A DNA stretch of 53,715 nucleotides from Acrasis kona (GCA_026419775.2 JAOPGA020000868.1:1-53715); one strand, 5' to 3'; counted from the first letter of the stretch, positions 41,480-51,729 are shown. Notes: generated by a model from the sequence alone, not told the origin. Made by a program: numbers and translations.

Positions 41480-43970
41480 TCAGAGTGCATTTAAATTCTT
41501 GTTTCTTGATCGAATTGAATCACGTGATCTGTATTGATACTCAAAAGGCGATTGTTCATGTTCATCTTCAGCACAACTTTCGCAGTCAGCCAACAAGTTG
41601 GCAGCTATTTGATCGTCAGGGAATGTTTGTATATAATCCTTGATGCCCCGTACGGCACCATTCCAATCACGACTAAGTGCGCTTATAAATGCGTTATTAA
41701 ATTTATCGATTGCTTTTGATTTGTTCTCCTTGTCAACTTCATATAGCCATTCGCCATCTCCACCGTTGTCTTGAGATGTTATTAGTTCATATGCAGTAAT
41801 AGCAGCGCCATCACTACTTGCGTCTAGGTACTCATTTGATTGTATATAATAAATTGGTCTACAAGAAAACTTAGCGGCTACCGTGCGGTAGATTTCATCG
41901 TCGATTACAATATCGGCATTTAGATTTTTATTGGTGGTATTTATAACTTTTGAACGTTTGGTCACGTTCCCAAATGTACAAAGAAGTCGTTTTGTTTTAT
42001 TACCAATGTTACCCAAATATGATTGTCCACTTACAATTGATATAGTGGCAATTTTGTCACCAATAGTAAAACTCCTGTTCATTTTGTTGAGTTCTTCTTG
42101 AATGTTAATAGCTGCCGTACAAGCAACCATACTCCATCTAGTCGAAGTATGTTCGGTTATTGGCCAATAAACAGTAATGGATTGATAAGAAAAACGTTCG
42201 ATTTGACCTTTGTATTTTGTAATGCATTTTGTTACTGTGCTTAGAATGGAGCCGTGATATGATACAAAACGGTTCAAATCATCTTCCTGATCCAAAATAT
42301 CAGAGGCCGTTCTGTATTGTGATAGTCATGAGAACTAAATCTCTTCTCTCAAGACCAAGAGCAAATATACTACCACCTTGGTGTTTGGATGTATGGGATA
42401 CCGTGTGACTAACTGTCTCCGAGTGCTTATCAACTGATTCATACTGAGCTTTTGTTTTCGCATTTTCTGTTTTATCATCGATATCAATGATTGCATCAAA
42501 ATCTCTTTGTAATATGTGACTTGGAAGAAAAGCCTTGTAAGAATTAAGTCTCTCAACCATGGTCAAGAACGCATCTTGTATTAAACGAACTTCCCTTAAC
42601 CAAGATACACCTTTCTGTTTCTCAATAAGATCCAACTTCATGTTTTTTACGAGCTCCATTCTTGAAGCTAACGATTGAAGAGGTGATGTGATTCTGTAGC
42701 CAAATACGATTCCGAATAAAATGAGCAAAATAGTAAAGAAACAAAGCAGTACCGAAACAGTAGTTACGATCATGATATTATTACCAAGTAGTGTTGATTG
42801 CGGAATAACTACCACAGCAATCCACTCCATATTGGTGCCGTCTGTTATATAGGAGGCAGTGGCAAAGTACTGTACTTGATTATACACGAAACCCATTGAA
42901 ATAGAAGTAGAATTTGGATTGATGACAGAGTATCCATTGCTACTAATCATCGACACTGCTGTTGCTATGATAGGATTACCAAACTGAGTAGCGAGTGTTA
43001 ATTGGGTTCCATTCGCTCTTGTTAAAAGGTTATCATCTGACGTGGCCATAATGTTGCCGGTTGCTTTCTCCACTAGAGCTATGGAACTACCTGGTATCTT
43101 GGTGACATAGTTTCTAAGAGTTGTTGATAATGTTTTTGCGGTGATGGATAAAAATGAAGCGAAAACTACTTTGTTTGTGGTTGTGTTGAAGTGACCAACT
43201 ATATAGCTCAATGCTATATTACATTCGATTCCTCTTGCGTCAACCGCACATCCGTTCGGAACGATATTAGCATTAAGGTATTGCAAATTAGGTTTTGCAA
43301 GTTTGAATTTCGTTTGAAGAATGAGACCTGCTCCTGGTGTGTTCACTATTGGTTTTGAAGGATCATAAGACCCATCTGATAATAAATAGTTGTGAGTAAC
43401 TACGAGTGGTGCAGAGATATTAGGGTAAGCTGCAAAGTAGCCGTCAAGATAATCATCCTTGTTAGTTATACCCGTCACAGGGTAGACAAGTCTACCAGTA
43501 GAGTCAAAGTTACCAACTCTAAAATCACAAATGTTGAGAGTATATGAACGTGCATCGTCAGTTGTGAGCATTTCAAACAGCTTAGACATGTATTTGGCGT
43601 AGAAAGGTAAATTACTTGCATCCATCGGAACATTAAGGGAACCTGTCGTATATCCCGCTAATGCTGACCTAACGATTGCTTTCCCTGGTGATAATCTCTC
43701 TAATATCATGAACCTAACACTTTCGCTAATGGTAATTAGAATAGAGTTCATTGAAACATTGTTGGTCTGAACAAATATTCCGGCCCAAATAGCTAATACT
43801 GCGATAACTAGCACTCCAAATAAAAGTACGATAGCTATGATAGATACACGAACGGATAGAGGTGAATAGGTAAATTGTTTTTGTGAAGGCTCGTCGTCCA
43901 TGTAGAAGGACTGCTCATCCTCCTCTTGAACTTCGGGAACCACTTGCACAGTAACACTCTTCTTGAGCAT
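41480..43970 (-). pseudogene. Receptor with extracellular sensor and cyclase-homology domain (frame-broken)
   Basis: Two frames join at about 42305-42312: 43970-42300 (556 residues) continues into 42302-41480, one base out of phase (the AA of CAGAACGG). Order: N-terminal cytosolic tail, TM1 (IIAIVLLFGVLVIAVLAIWA), a ~340-residue Cache-like extracellular sensor, TM2 (TVSVLLCFFTILLILFGIVF), a HAMP-like helix (GYRITSPLQSLASRMELVKN), then a class III nucleotide-cyclase fold and a TPR-like tail (DWNGAVRGIKDYIQTFPDDQIAANLLADC region). The catalytic domain looks inactive: the first metal aspartate strand reads LVLMTITIQ and the second SITVYWP. IGN and TFGNV mark the usual G-N-x-G and G-x-x-V-N positions. 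This architecture is common in Heterolobosea. The break may be an assembly error. Confidence 0.75.
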
Positions 43971-44107
43971 TTTGCTTTATAACTGTAATCTGAAGTTTGC
44001 CCGTAATCTTCCGCGTCTCTTCGAAAAAGCTTTGCTAATATATTTGGAATAAATAGCCACTCTATATTTCGTTATGGTTTGCTTCTTGACTGTTTTGTTT
44101 CAATTCA

Positions 44108-44676
44108 GCGAGGTCCTATTGCACCAAGCTGTGCTGATGCCCGAGATCTACTCTCCAAAATAAGCAATATTGTGGATTTTGGTATTCCTTGACGGATTTT
44201 GTGTCTATTAATAGGCGCTACGACAGCAGTTATGATAATACAGCCTTGGATACATCCATCCTATATGTACCCAACACCAAGTCACCAGCAATGCTTTCTT
44301 CATCTGACATAATGATTGGTGCATACTATAATGCTATCAAAAGTATTGGTTCGTCCAAAGATTTATCAGACCCAAATTCAATAGCCACCAGCTTTTGTCC
44401 AAAACGCTATCAGGTCTACAATGAGAAGAACAATATTAAAGTTATCAGCCCTCAAGGTGAGAAGGCGTTGGACTTAAGTGATAGTGATTTAGCAGTTCAA
44501 TGAACTCTAACATATGATTGCAGGCTGCTCAGTCGTACATTTTACATAAAAATTCACTTACATGAATTCTGATGATGGCAGACTTTACAAGCCCATGGTC
44601 AAATTGTAATCAACCACTAAAGACAGAATCACTATCTCCTACCAAAGCACCAAAGCTAGATGCAGTATCAAAATAA
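44108..44676 (+). pseudogene. Decayed, internally deleted copy of the gene at 46.8-48.0 kb
   Basis: Matches in order to the 46755 gene: GPIAP and DARDLLSKIS versus TAPF and DAYNAGEFLSKLQS; SDIMIGAYYNAIKSIGSSKD versus SDIMIGAYYNAIKNVGEKKD; EKALDLSDSDL versus XLDLGDEEL; the IAGCS / SRTFY region; and DDGRLYKPMVKL versus EDGRLYKAIWSNYNQP. About 100 bases between the STFYRKIQLYEF and SEDGRLYK parts are missing, and frames change at least three times. The N-terminal ~150 residues of the paralogue are absent. Confidence 0.75.
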
Positions 44677-45059
44677 ATCATTTGTGGGGTCGAAAACATT
44701 ATTAAAGAGGCATAAAAAACAAATGTGATACAAATATGAAACGAATGCCACGTGGTGGTTCCGATTGCACATTCAAGCACCGAATTATGTATACACCAGA
44801 GCAGCAGCATGATTGATTGTGTGGACCAAGCAATCGAGAGTGAATTTCTTCTAAAGACATCTTTGCGTAGATTTACCACTAAAGCACTTTTGAGTAAAAT
44901 TACGCATTTGTTCTGTAAATAAAAACATACTTATGCAATTCTTACCACATGTGTACAATGAATAATGTATACGTTTATCACAAGAAGAAAGAATTGGAGA
45001 GAAATAATGTAAAACACTAAATCGATTTAATATCATCATGTCCTTGTAAAAATTAAAAC

Positions 45060-45143
45060 GGGGACAAGTGGCAATCGAACCCACAAACTTCCGCACCCAA
45101 AGCGGAAATCATACCAATATGTTGACACCAGACCATTATCCCC
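45060..45143 (-). tRNA. tRNA-Pro(UGG)-like gene with enlarged D loop
   Basis: Read on the minus strand: acceptor GGGGATA pairs with TGTCCCC (one G-T wobble); D arm GGTCTGGTG ... GGTATGATT as in eukaryotic tRNA-Pro; anticodon stem-loop TCCGC-TTTGGGT-GCGGA with anticodon TGG; T arm GTGGG-TTCGATT-GCCAC. Total 84 nt instead of about 72: 11 extra bases (TCAACATATTG) in the D loop, and one extra T before the 3' acceptor strand. G53-G61 is mismatched. Either a functional gene with a D-loop intron, or a decaying pseudogene. Confidence 0.6.
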
Positions 45144-45266
45144 TTCTAAGCTTCATCTTTATCGTCTATAAGGTAAGGATATTAATGTTTAGATATGGTA
45201 TTTAAAAATTCAACCAAGTTGACCACCTGATTCCTGACCATCAAACTCAGTGTCAGATCTGCGACT

Positions 45267-46195
45267 ATGAAAAGATTATATTCAACCTTAAACGACGTAT
45301 GTACCGACTTCCAATACATTTCTAGAACAGTGATAGTGATGATGGTGATTATGAACCAAATCATCATCCAAAACCAAATCCTAACTCACGCCGGAGACGC
45401 GAACGAGATTTCTGTGTCTCTATTAAAAACGAAGTTCACGGATCCGCACCAACATATTCGAGGTCAATTCGTCGAAATCCTAAACCAAGGTTCTCCAAAG
45501 GGCACATTGTTACATCAAGTGAAGTTAAAGACCTAAACTTTCATCGAATACATCAAAACACATTTATCGGTTTCGATCGTGAAACAGAAGAGATTGTCTT
45601 GGTGGTCAACTTTCGTCCATTCAACAAAATGACTTCGGAAGAAGATCAAGACTTTAGGGCTATGCTCAAAATTCTACACGAGCAGTCACTCATTAGAAAG
45701 CCCCACCCAAACAAACCATCTCACCGTGGGAAAATGTTTTCAATGGGATGGAGACCAGATTACATTGGTGGTCACTCGGTCGGAAGACACAATTGTAGCA
45801 ACATTTCAAACTCGGATGAAATTTTAAAGTCCGAAATGGACGTATGTCGTGTGGCTTCACTTTATCGTAAATACTTTAAGAGACTTTGCCCCTCTTTATT
45901 CGCAACCATGGAGCAAGATGCAAAAAACTTTAACATTCCATCAATCTCTGAAATGAATTTCGATCAGTTAATGTCAAAGGAACCTTTTGCTAGCACCTTA
46001 ACATTTACTCGAGACTCATTTCATAGTGTTAACCACGTTGGCAAGAGTAGTAACCAATATACATATGGTATTTGGATACCCTCCACTCAGAATGGAGAAT
46101 TTGCCACCAGGGAGCTTTTACAAGCGAAAGGAGGCTATTTGACTCTTGATCAATTGTCGCAGTACATTGATTTTAATGAATGTGATGGAGGGTAG
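45267..46195 (+). CDS. Possible Tet-like 2OG-Fe(II) oxygenase-fold protein, diverged
   Basis: Exon 1 45267-45296, a 29-nt intron 45297-45325 (GTATGT...TCTAG), exon 2 45326-46195; 299 residues. The splice removes stops and joins a basic N-terminal region (NPNSRRRRERDFC) to IGFDRETEEIVLVVNFRPFN and a folded domain with KMFSMGWRPDYIGGHSVGRHN, TYGIWIPSTQNGEF and GGYLTLDQLSQYIDFNECD. This order (GWR, then N-H-x-D, then Y-G-I-W-x-P, then I-D-F) resembles the Tet-like 2OG-Fe(II) oxygenase family common near mobile elements in fungi. The metal-binding H-x-D reads HVG here and the region carrying the second His is missing, so it is probably inactive. Family call is tentative. Confidence 0.45.
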
Positions 46196-46754
46196 ATACT
46201 TTAACACATACAGTAAAAACAATAAAGAAGAACTTTTTAAAAATTTGTCTTATTTTATAGATTCTATAAAGCATTTCTCAGTGGGTAGGAATGAATGTTC
46301 AACGAAAACTTTGAATGACACTCAAAGTATCTATTCTCATTCTCTTGTCTTTTGTATATCCGCGGTGCTGTGTCTGACTAGACTATCTGCTGACCTTCTT
46401 GCTGATTTATAATTGTGATATTTTCCATGACATGTACCTTCTGTTACGCCCTATGAAACCGTTTACTTAAATCTCATAGTAATTAAATATGTAGTTTGAG
46501 GAATTCATTATATTTGCAACCAATAGTGCATTTGATTGATGTGTAATTGTGGTTGTAAATTACATCTTCCGACTTCTATGTGTTAAGTATGCAATGGCTC
46601 TAGTGTTATGTATTGTTTATCGGTATGGACGTAAAGATCAATTAGACTATTCCAACACATTTGATACGAAACACTGATGTTATAGAATACAGTGAGTTGG
46701 TAAGCGCGCAATTTTACAAAACAACTCAGCACAGAAGACTAAACACAATATACA
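46196..46754. other. Intergenic stretch, 560 bp
   Basis: A+T rich, with AATAAA about 25 bp after the preceding stop. No further gene or repeat seen; the promoter of the 46755 gene is expected in the last 100 bp. Confidence 0.35.
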
Positions 46755-48030
46755 ATGGCAATCAAAAAGACATCCACCATTCAAACAAAGAACTTTAGCT
46801 ACAAAAAGTTATCTCAAACAATAACAACTTTGTTAACAAATGTAAACAATAAATTGGGAGTAAGAGCAGTCGAGGACATTGTCAAGTTGCTTGTACAGTG
46901 CAACAAAAAGCGATTACACACAATAAGCAACGCAGTTCTTCAAGGAGCTTACAGTGTTAGCGGCGATGATCCTGAAACATTAACAGTCCTTAAAAAGCTG
47001 GGTGACCAAGATATGGAGGTTGGATCTAACCTTGAAGATTTCATGGGTCACGTGTGTGATCTTGTACATAACTCAAAATCGAAAAAGAGATCATCAAAAA
47101 AAAACAAGACAAAGAGGACGAAGAAGAGGAAGAGGAGGATAAAGAAGAGGAGGACAAGGACGAGTCGGAAGAAAAAAATCCCAAGGTTGACGTAGAGGCA
47201 GAAAACAAAAAGAATGCAATTAAGATATTGCAGACACGCATAACAGCACCATTTAACCAGGTTAGTGTTGATGCTTACAATGCTGGAGAATTTCTTTCCA
47301 AATTACAATCAGTAAGCAGTACAACATTATGTGAAGATGGTGGATGCGACAGTCTTGCGTTGGGATATGTTCAATTGTGCTCTCAACATCAAATCGCTAG
47401 TAAAAGCACTCTTCAATCTGACATTATGATTGGTGCATACTACAATGCCATTAAAAATGTCGGCGAAAAAAAAGACTCGTTGAACCCAAATCCAACAGCT
47501 GACGACAAGATCAAGACTATGCTCTTGTTATTTTGTTCATGGAGGAGATGCTACCAAGACTACATTAAAAACAACAATGTAGAAGTTAGCTCCAAAGTCA
47601 AAAAANCATTGGATTTGGGTGATGAAGAATTGCTTACCCTTCAACTCCATGAAATCCAACACATGATCGCAGGCTGCTCAAGCAGTACATTTTACAGGAA
47701 AATTCAATTATATGAGTTTGCAGTAAAATATCCATATGTGTTGAATCTTTCTTTGCCGACAAAACATTTGTTTAACCATATACCCATGTTGGTTAAAATC
47801 CTTGAGGAGGATTCAGAGGACGGAAGACTTTACAAAGCGATATGGTCAAATTACAATCAACCTACTAGGAACACAACACCATCATCCGAGGATCAAAAAT
47901 CTGATGAAGGTACGTTTTTATTGTGTCAGATTCATTTACATGNCAAGTTAAACTTTTTCAATTTGTGGATACTCAAAAATCTATTAAGCATCTTGAGTAC
48001 AATTACTTTGAAGTTGGGTTTGGGTATTGA
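46755..48030 (+). CDS. Charged protein of unknown family; -1 frameshift at A AAA AAC needed
   Basis: Frame 1 runs 46755-47195 and would end in a very basic stretch (KRTKKRKRRIKKRRT). A -1 shift at the heptamer 47099-47105 (A AAA AAC) enters a frame reading an acidic linker (QDKEDEEEEEEDKEEEDKDE) and continuing through the rest. A 38-nt intron at 47910-47947 (GTACGT...CAAG, one N) and last exon 47948-48030 end the protein; with the -1 shift all phases close at 412 residues. N bases at 47606 and 47943. The N-terminal part is helical (LSQTITTLLTNVNNKLGVRA); the C-terminal part has SDIMIGAYYNAIKN. No known domain. A single-base omission in the A9 run would explain the break equally well. A decayed paralogue lies at 44.1-44.7 kb. 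Confidence 0.6.
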
Positions 48031-48179
48031 CTAAAGGGGTTAGAGGTATAAAAATGTCATGGTTGACCGTAGAGACATTTTGAAAACATTTTCGGAATCA
48101 GCGTCGAATTTTGATTATAATGAAATAGTTTTATTTTTTTTAAATTAGTGTCAAAATCTGTGTTTAACAAAAGTGATTT

Positions 48180-48575
48180 TAGCTAAATTGAACATTGATT
48201 GGTAGGTCACGTAGTGGCCGTACAATCAATGTGAGGTAATGTAATGGTTTGCTAAAGTTATAACTAGATTGAACATTGGTAGAGAGGTCACGAAGTGGCC
48301 GAGCTACCAATGTGAAGTAATATAAAAATTTAAAGTAAAATATAGCTAGATTGAACATTGGTAGAGAGGTCACGAAGTGGCCGAGCTACCAATGTGAAAT
48401 AATACAAAAGTTAATTAAAAATTTATAGCTAGATTGAACATTGGTAGAAAGGTCACGAAGTGGCCGAGCTACCAATGTGAAGTAATACAAAGGTTAGTTA
48501 AAAATATATAGCTAGATTGAACATTGGTAGAGAGGTCACGAAGTGGCCGAGCTACCAATGTGAAGTAACTAATGT
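48180..48575. repeat. Array of five ~83-bp units, each with a 41-bp hairpin
   Basis: Hairpins at 48192-48232, 48273-48313, 48355-48395, 48438-48478 and 48521-48561; starts are 81, 82, 83 and 83 bp apart. Each has outer arms ACATTGGTAG / CTACCAATGT and an inner stem GGTCAC-GAA-GTGGCC. In the first, diverged unit the arms changed together (ACATTGATTG / CAATCAATGT), keeping the pairing. Spacers are A+T rich and also similar (ending TAGCTAGATTGA). Between the frameshift gene and the recombinase gene. Confidence 0.92.
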
Positions 48576-48885
48576 GAGATATTGTTAAAATAATAAAAGA
48601 AGTAGATTTGGTATTATGTATCTAGTTTTATTTATGTTATAATCAGGCTTGACTTAGTTGGCAGATACTAGTTTTCAATGTTTCAAAGGTCCTAGGTTCA
48701 ATATTTTCTAACAAAATTATTTTGAAAAAAAAACAATTCCATTATATATTATAATATAGAAAATATATTGTAAAACTAGGGTTGATTAGTAAAGTTGACC
48801 AAAATTCAAATCTCTACATTGAAAACAAAGTTAAAAAAACAAAGTTAGACCCTCTAGTATACAAAGTCACTAAAGTTCAATCAAA
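48576..48885. other. Leader region of the recombinase gene
   Basis: 310 bp, strongly A+T rich, no gene. Contains TATATATTATAATATAGAAA near 48745 and short AAAGTT/AAGTTGAC repeats near 48795-48875; the promoter and 5' UTR of the downstream gene are expected here. Confidence 0.35.
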
Positions 48886-51729
48886 ATGAGTTTCTCTCCA
48901 GTTTCAAGTACAAAGTTGTCCAAATCCCAAATGAACGTTCAATCATTGTCAAGGTCTATTGTTTCTCCAAATGCTTCTCAAGTTCCAATTATTGTTATCG
49001 ATGATAGCGATGATGATATTGAAGTATTTGTCGCTGCAACAAAGACATCCTCTAATCAAGTAATTAAAAGAAGTATTATTTATAGCCCTTCATCACCGTT
49101 ATCACCACTATTGCCTTCACCACCCTCAACACCTAAATCACCACTATTTCCCTTATTACCCGTAACACCATTATCGCCACTATCGCCTCAAGCACCACTA
49201 TCGCCCGCAACACCATTATCTCCCTTATTACCCGCAACACTATTATCACCATTATTGCCACTATCGCCTCAAGCACCATTATCACCCTCATCACCCGCAA
49301 CATCATTATCACCACTGTCACCTTTACTACCCTCATCGCCTCAAGCACCACTATCACCCTTATCGCCCGCAACATCATTATCACCACTATCGCCTGCAAC
49401 ACCATTATCACCTTCATCACCTATAACACTACAATCATCAACCATATCAAAATCTTTACCTCAAAAAAGAAAGATAACCACCCTTTCTTCAAGTCAAAAA
49501 AAGAAAGCTATTGTGCGCCCTATTGATGATGAGGACCGTGACGATGAAGACACTGATATTTTGGGAGAATTTCGAACTCATTTCAACCCTAATGATAGAT
49601 CTCGGAATGCAATTCAAATAGAACAAGTTAATCAAAGGGTAATGAGCACAAATAATATGAATATTGCTGAATTCAAACCTGATACTCTCGTAAATACTGT
49701 CGTATCAAATGAATCAGTTTATCAAGTATATTCTGAAAGGCTTGAAACGCCTATTATGTCTAATTTTGGTGGAGGTCGACAAACTAGGAAACATACCCCA
49801 AATGATAATGATTTTAAAGCAATCTCATTAGCAAAATACCCTGTTAATCTTTGGTCCACAAAGATTGTTAGTACAGCAAAACAAAGTGAGGACGATTTAT
49901 ATCCACAATTTCGATTATTTTGTCATTCAAATTACCAAAATAACAAATGGATAAATGATCAAGAAATTTGTGATACTTTCGACGAGGATAACGACAACCA
50001 TTATTTATTAAACTCTTGGCTACAATATATTCAATCATATCAATATTTAAAAAATATTAATAATATATTAAATGTTGGTTATGACGGTATGATTAGCGAA
50101 TTATATATGACTGCCCCTGACAAAGCCACTAATCCACTACCTGTTCGCCCCGCTGACCTTAAAAATAATGTTGAATTTAGATATTTTATGAATGATAAAG
50201 AATACACAATCTATCATTTTGGTAAACAAATTAATAGTGTCGATATTATTTGTAAAGATATTATTTCATTTCTAAGAACTTATTCCAAACAAAGTATAAT
50301 AGTTGTTAAAGAGTATGGTGTTCCTTATTATATCGATACTGGTAAGGCAAGTGGTGCTTTACAACACGATTTGTCTATTATGTCGTCATTTATATCATGG
50401 GCATTTTCTTCAACCGGTTATCCTGTACCAGCCAATAGAAATAATAGACCCAGATTAGTATTATATTTTAAAACTGATAATTTAATTAATTATTTCAATG
50501 TGCATTTAGTTAATTTAGTAAGAGATAAAGTTAAAAACTCATCTCTAATATCTAGTATTGTAACTGTATTTAACAAGTTATTAAAAATGTTACAAGAGTA
50601 TTATGAGTCAAAAGGCTGGCCAGATTATACAACCGTTCAACAAGATGCAGCTAAAGCTACCATTAAAAGGTCTATACTTTGGCTTAAAAATCATAATAAG
50701 AAATGTCGTATTCATCATGGTGTATTCGTTAATTATAGCAAACGAATAGTTTTTTTGAAACAATATAATTTGTATTTGTCAATCGAGGACTTTGATAAAG
50801 TATCAAAAGCAATCAAAGATAGAATTACTTTCTTAGAAGTATTATGGCTTAGTATTCCTATTGTTAACAGAGAGAAAGTGTGGTCTATAATGGGGTATTA
50901 TATCGAAGAAGGTCAGTTATGGTGTACATACTTTCACATTCAATTATATGGCATCAGACCTGCATCACTCTTACAAGTTACAAAAGATCGTGTATATTTT
51001 AAAGTTGTGAACTCGCCACATGATTTAGCCAAGAATTATCTTTTGGCAGTGCCTCATTTATTATCACTTGGTGATGAAAAGAGTCCGTATGATGTTACTA
51101 ATAGACATTTGTCTATGGGTACTGATCTAATTCGACAATGGGCATTATATTTAGCCAACAAGCATCCAGTAATTGTTAATTTAATTTTGAAAAGAAATCC
51201 TAATTTAAGTCGCGAAGTTGTTGAAAATCAATTATGGTTTTCGAAAAAGGGTTCAATAATGAACAAAGACATGTTGAGAGACAACATCAAACGACATTGG
51301 GGATCTTTAACTGGGGTATACACTACTCCCAGGTTGATTAGATTTCAACTCGGTCATTATGCGTTTGAAACTACTCAAGGCTCTCATGCTGCAATGTTAC
51401 ATGTTTGTTACATGATGAATCATTCTTTAGGAACACATTTAAAATATTACGTTAGATCGGATACTAAAAGTGATAGAAATACTGCCGATGATCAAAATAT
51501 TATTACAAATATGTTGCAAGGTAAAACTCTTCCTGATGCTAGCGGTAATAGACAAAATATCATTAGCGTTCAACAAAAATTAGATGCTAAAGAAAGAGCG
51601 GCACAAGGCATAGAAGAAGAGGAACATGATAGTAATGACGATAATGAGGAAGATGATGGTGATGAAGAATACAACCCTTTAGCTTTAAATAGATTTCATA
51701 ACATGTTGTCTGAAAATAATAACGAATAA
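48886..51729 (+). CDS. Tyrosine recombinase-like protein, Crypton-like, with Pro-rich repeat region
   Basis: A 947-residue intact frame. Residues 30-60 contain VPIIVIDDSDDDIEVFV, a SUMO-interaction-like motif. About 68-185 is a degenerate SPLSPLLPATPL repeat encoded by a minisatellite. Basic stretches near 195-213 (QKRKI, QKKKAIVR) look like a nuclear signal. The C-terminal third has tyrosine-recombinase features: R691 in YGIRPASLLQV (box I), R816-L-I-R819 (box II, H-x-x-R variant), H846 and Y854/Y855 in MMNHSLGTHLKYYV. H846 to Y855 is 9 residues, as in lambda Int (333 to 342), and R819 to H846 is 27 versus 22. No reverse transcriptase is nearby, which fits Cryptons better than DIRS elements. 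The tail is acidic. Codons are more A+T rich than in the core genes. Confidence 0.7.
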   Translation: MSFSPVSSTKLSKSQMNVQSLSRSIVSPNASQVPIIVIDDSDDDIEVFVAATKTSSNQVIKRSIIYSPSSPLSPLLPSPPSTPKSPLFPLLPVTPLSPLSPQAPLSPATPLSPLLPATLLSPLLPLSPQAPLSPSSPATSLSPLSPLLPSSPQAPLSPLSPATSLSPLSPATPLSPSSPITLQSSTISKSLPQKRKITTLSSSQKKKAIVRPIDDEDRDDEDTDILGEFRTHFNPNDRSRNAIQIEQVNQRVMSTNNMNIAEFKPDTLVNTVVSNESVYQVYSERLETPIMSNFGGGRQTRKHTPNDNDFKAISLAKYPVNLWSTKIVSTAKQSEDDLYPQFRLFCHSNYQNNKWINDQEICDTFDEDNDNHYLLNSWLQYIQSYQYLKNINNILNVGYDGMISELYMTAPDKATNPLPVRPADLKNNVEFRYFMNDKEYTIYHFGKQINSVDIICKDIISFLRTYSKQSIIVVKEYGVPYYIDTGKASGALQHDLSIMSSFISWAFSSTGYPVPANRNNRPRLVLYFKTDNLINYFNVHLVNLVRDKVKNSSLISSIVTVFNKLLKMLQEYYESKGWPDYTTVQQDAAKATIKRSILWLKNHNKKCRIHHGVFVNYSKRIVFLKQYNLYLSIEDFDKVSKAIKDRITFLEVLWLSIPIVNREKVWSIMGYYIEEGQLWCTYFHIQLYGIRPASLLQVTKDRVYFKVVNSPHDLAKNYLLAVPHLLSLGDEKSPYDVTNRHLSMGTDLIRQWALYLANKHPVIVNLILKRNPNLSREVVENQLWFSKKGSIMNKDMLRDNIKRHWGSLTGVYTTPRLIRFQLGHYAFETTQGSHAAMLHVCYMMNHSLGTHLKYYVRSDTKSDRNTADDQNIITNMLQGKTLPDASGNRQNIISVQQKLDAKERAAQGIEEEEHDSNDDNEEDDGDEEYNPLALNRFHNMLSENNNE

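Noticed and set aside
44610-44879. Minus-strand 89-residue hydrophobic open frame
   Set aside because: Partly antisense to the decayed paralogue copy and has no family; probably chance.
48180-48575. CRISPR-like array
   Set aside because: Spacers are similar to each other, the units are palindromic throughout, and the window is eukaryotic (spliceosomal introns).
49133-49420. Minus-strand Val/Ile/Met-rich open frame
   Set aside because: Antisense of the proline-repeat minisatellite in the recombinase gene.
48886-51729. DIRS or Ngaro retrotransposon
   Set aside because: No reverse transcriptase or RNase H frame occurs within several kilobases on either strand.
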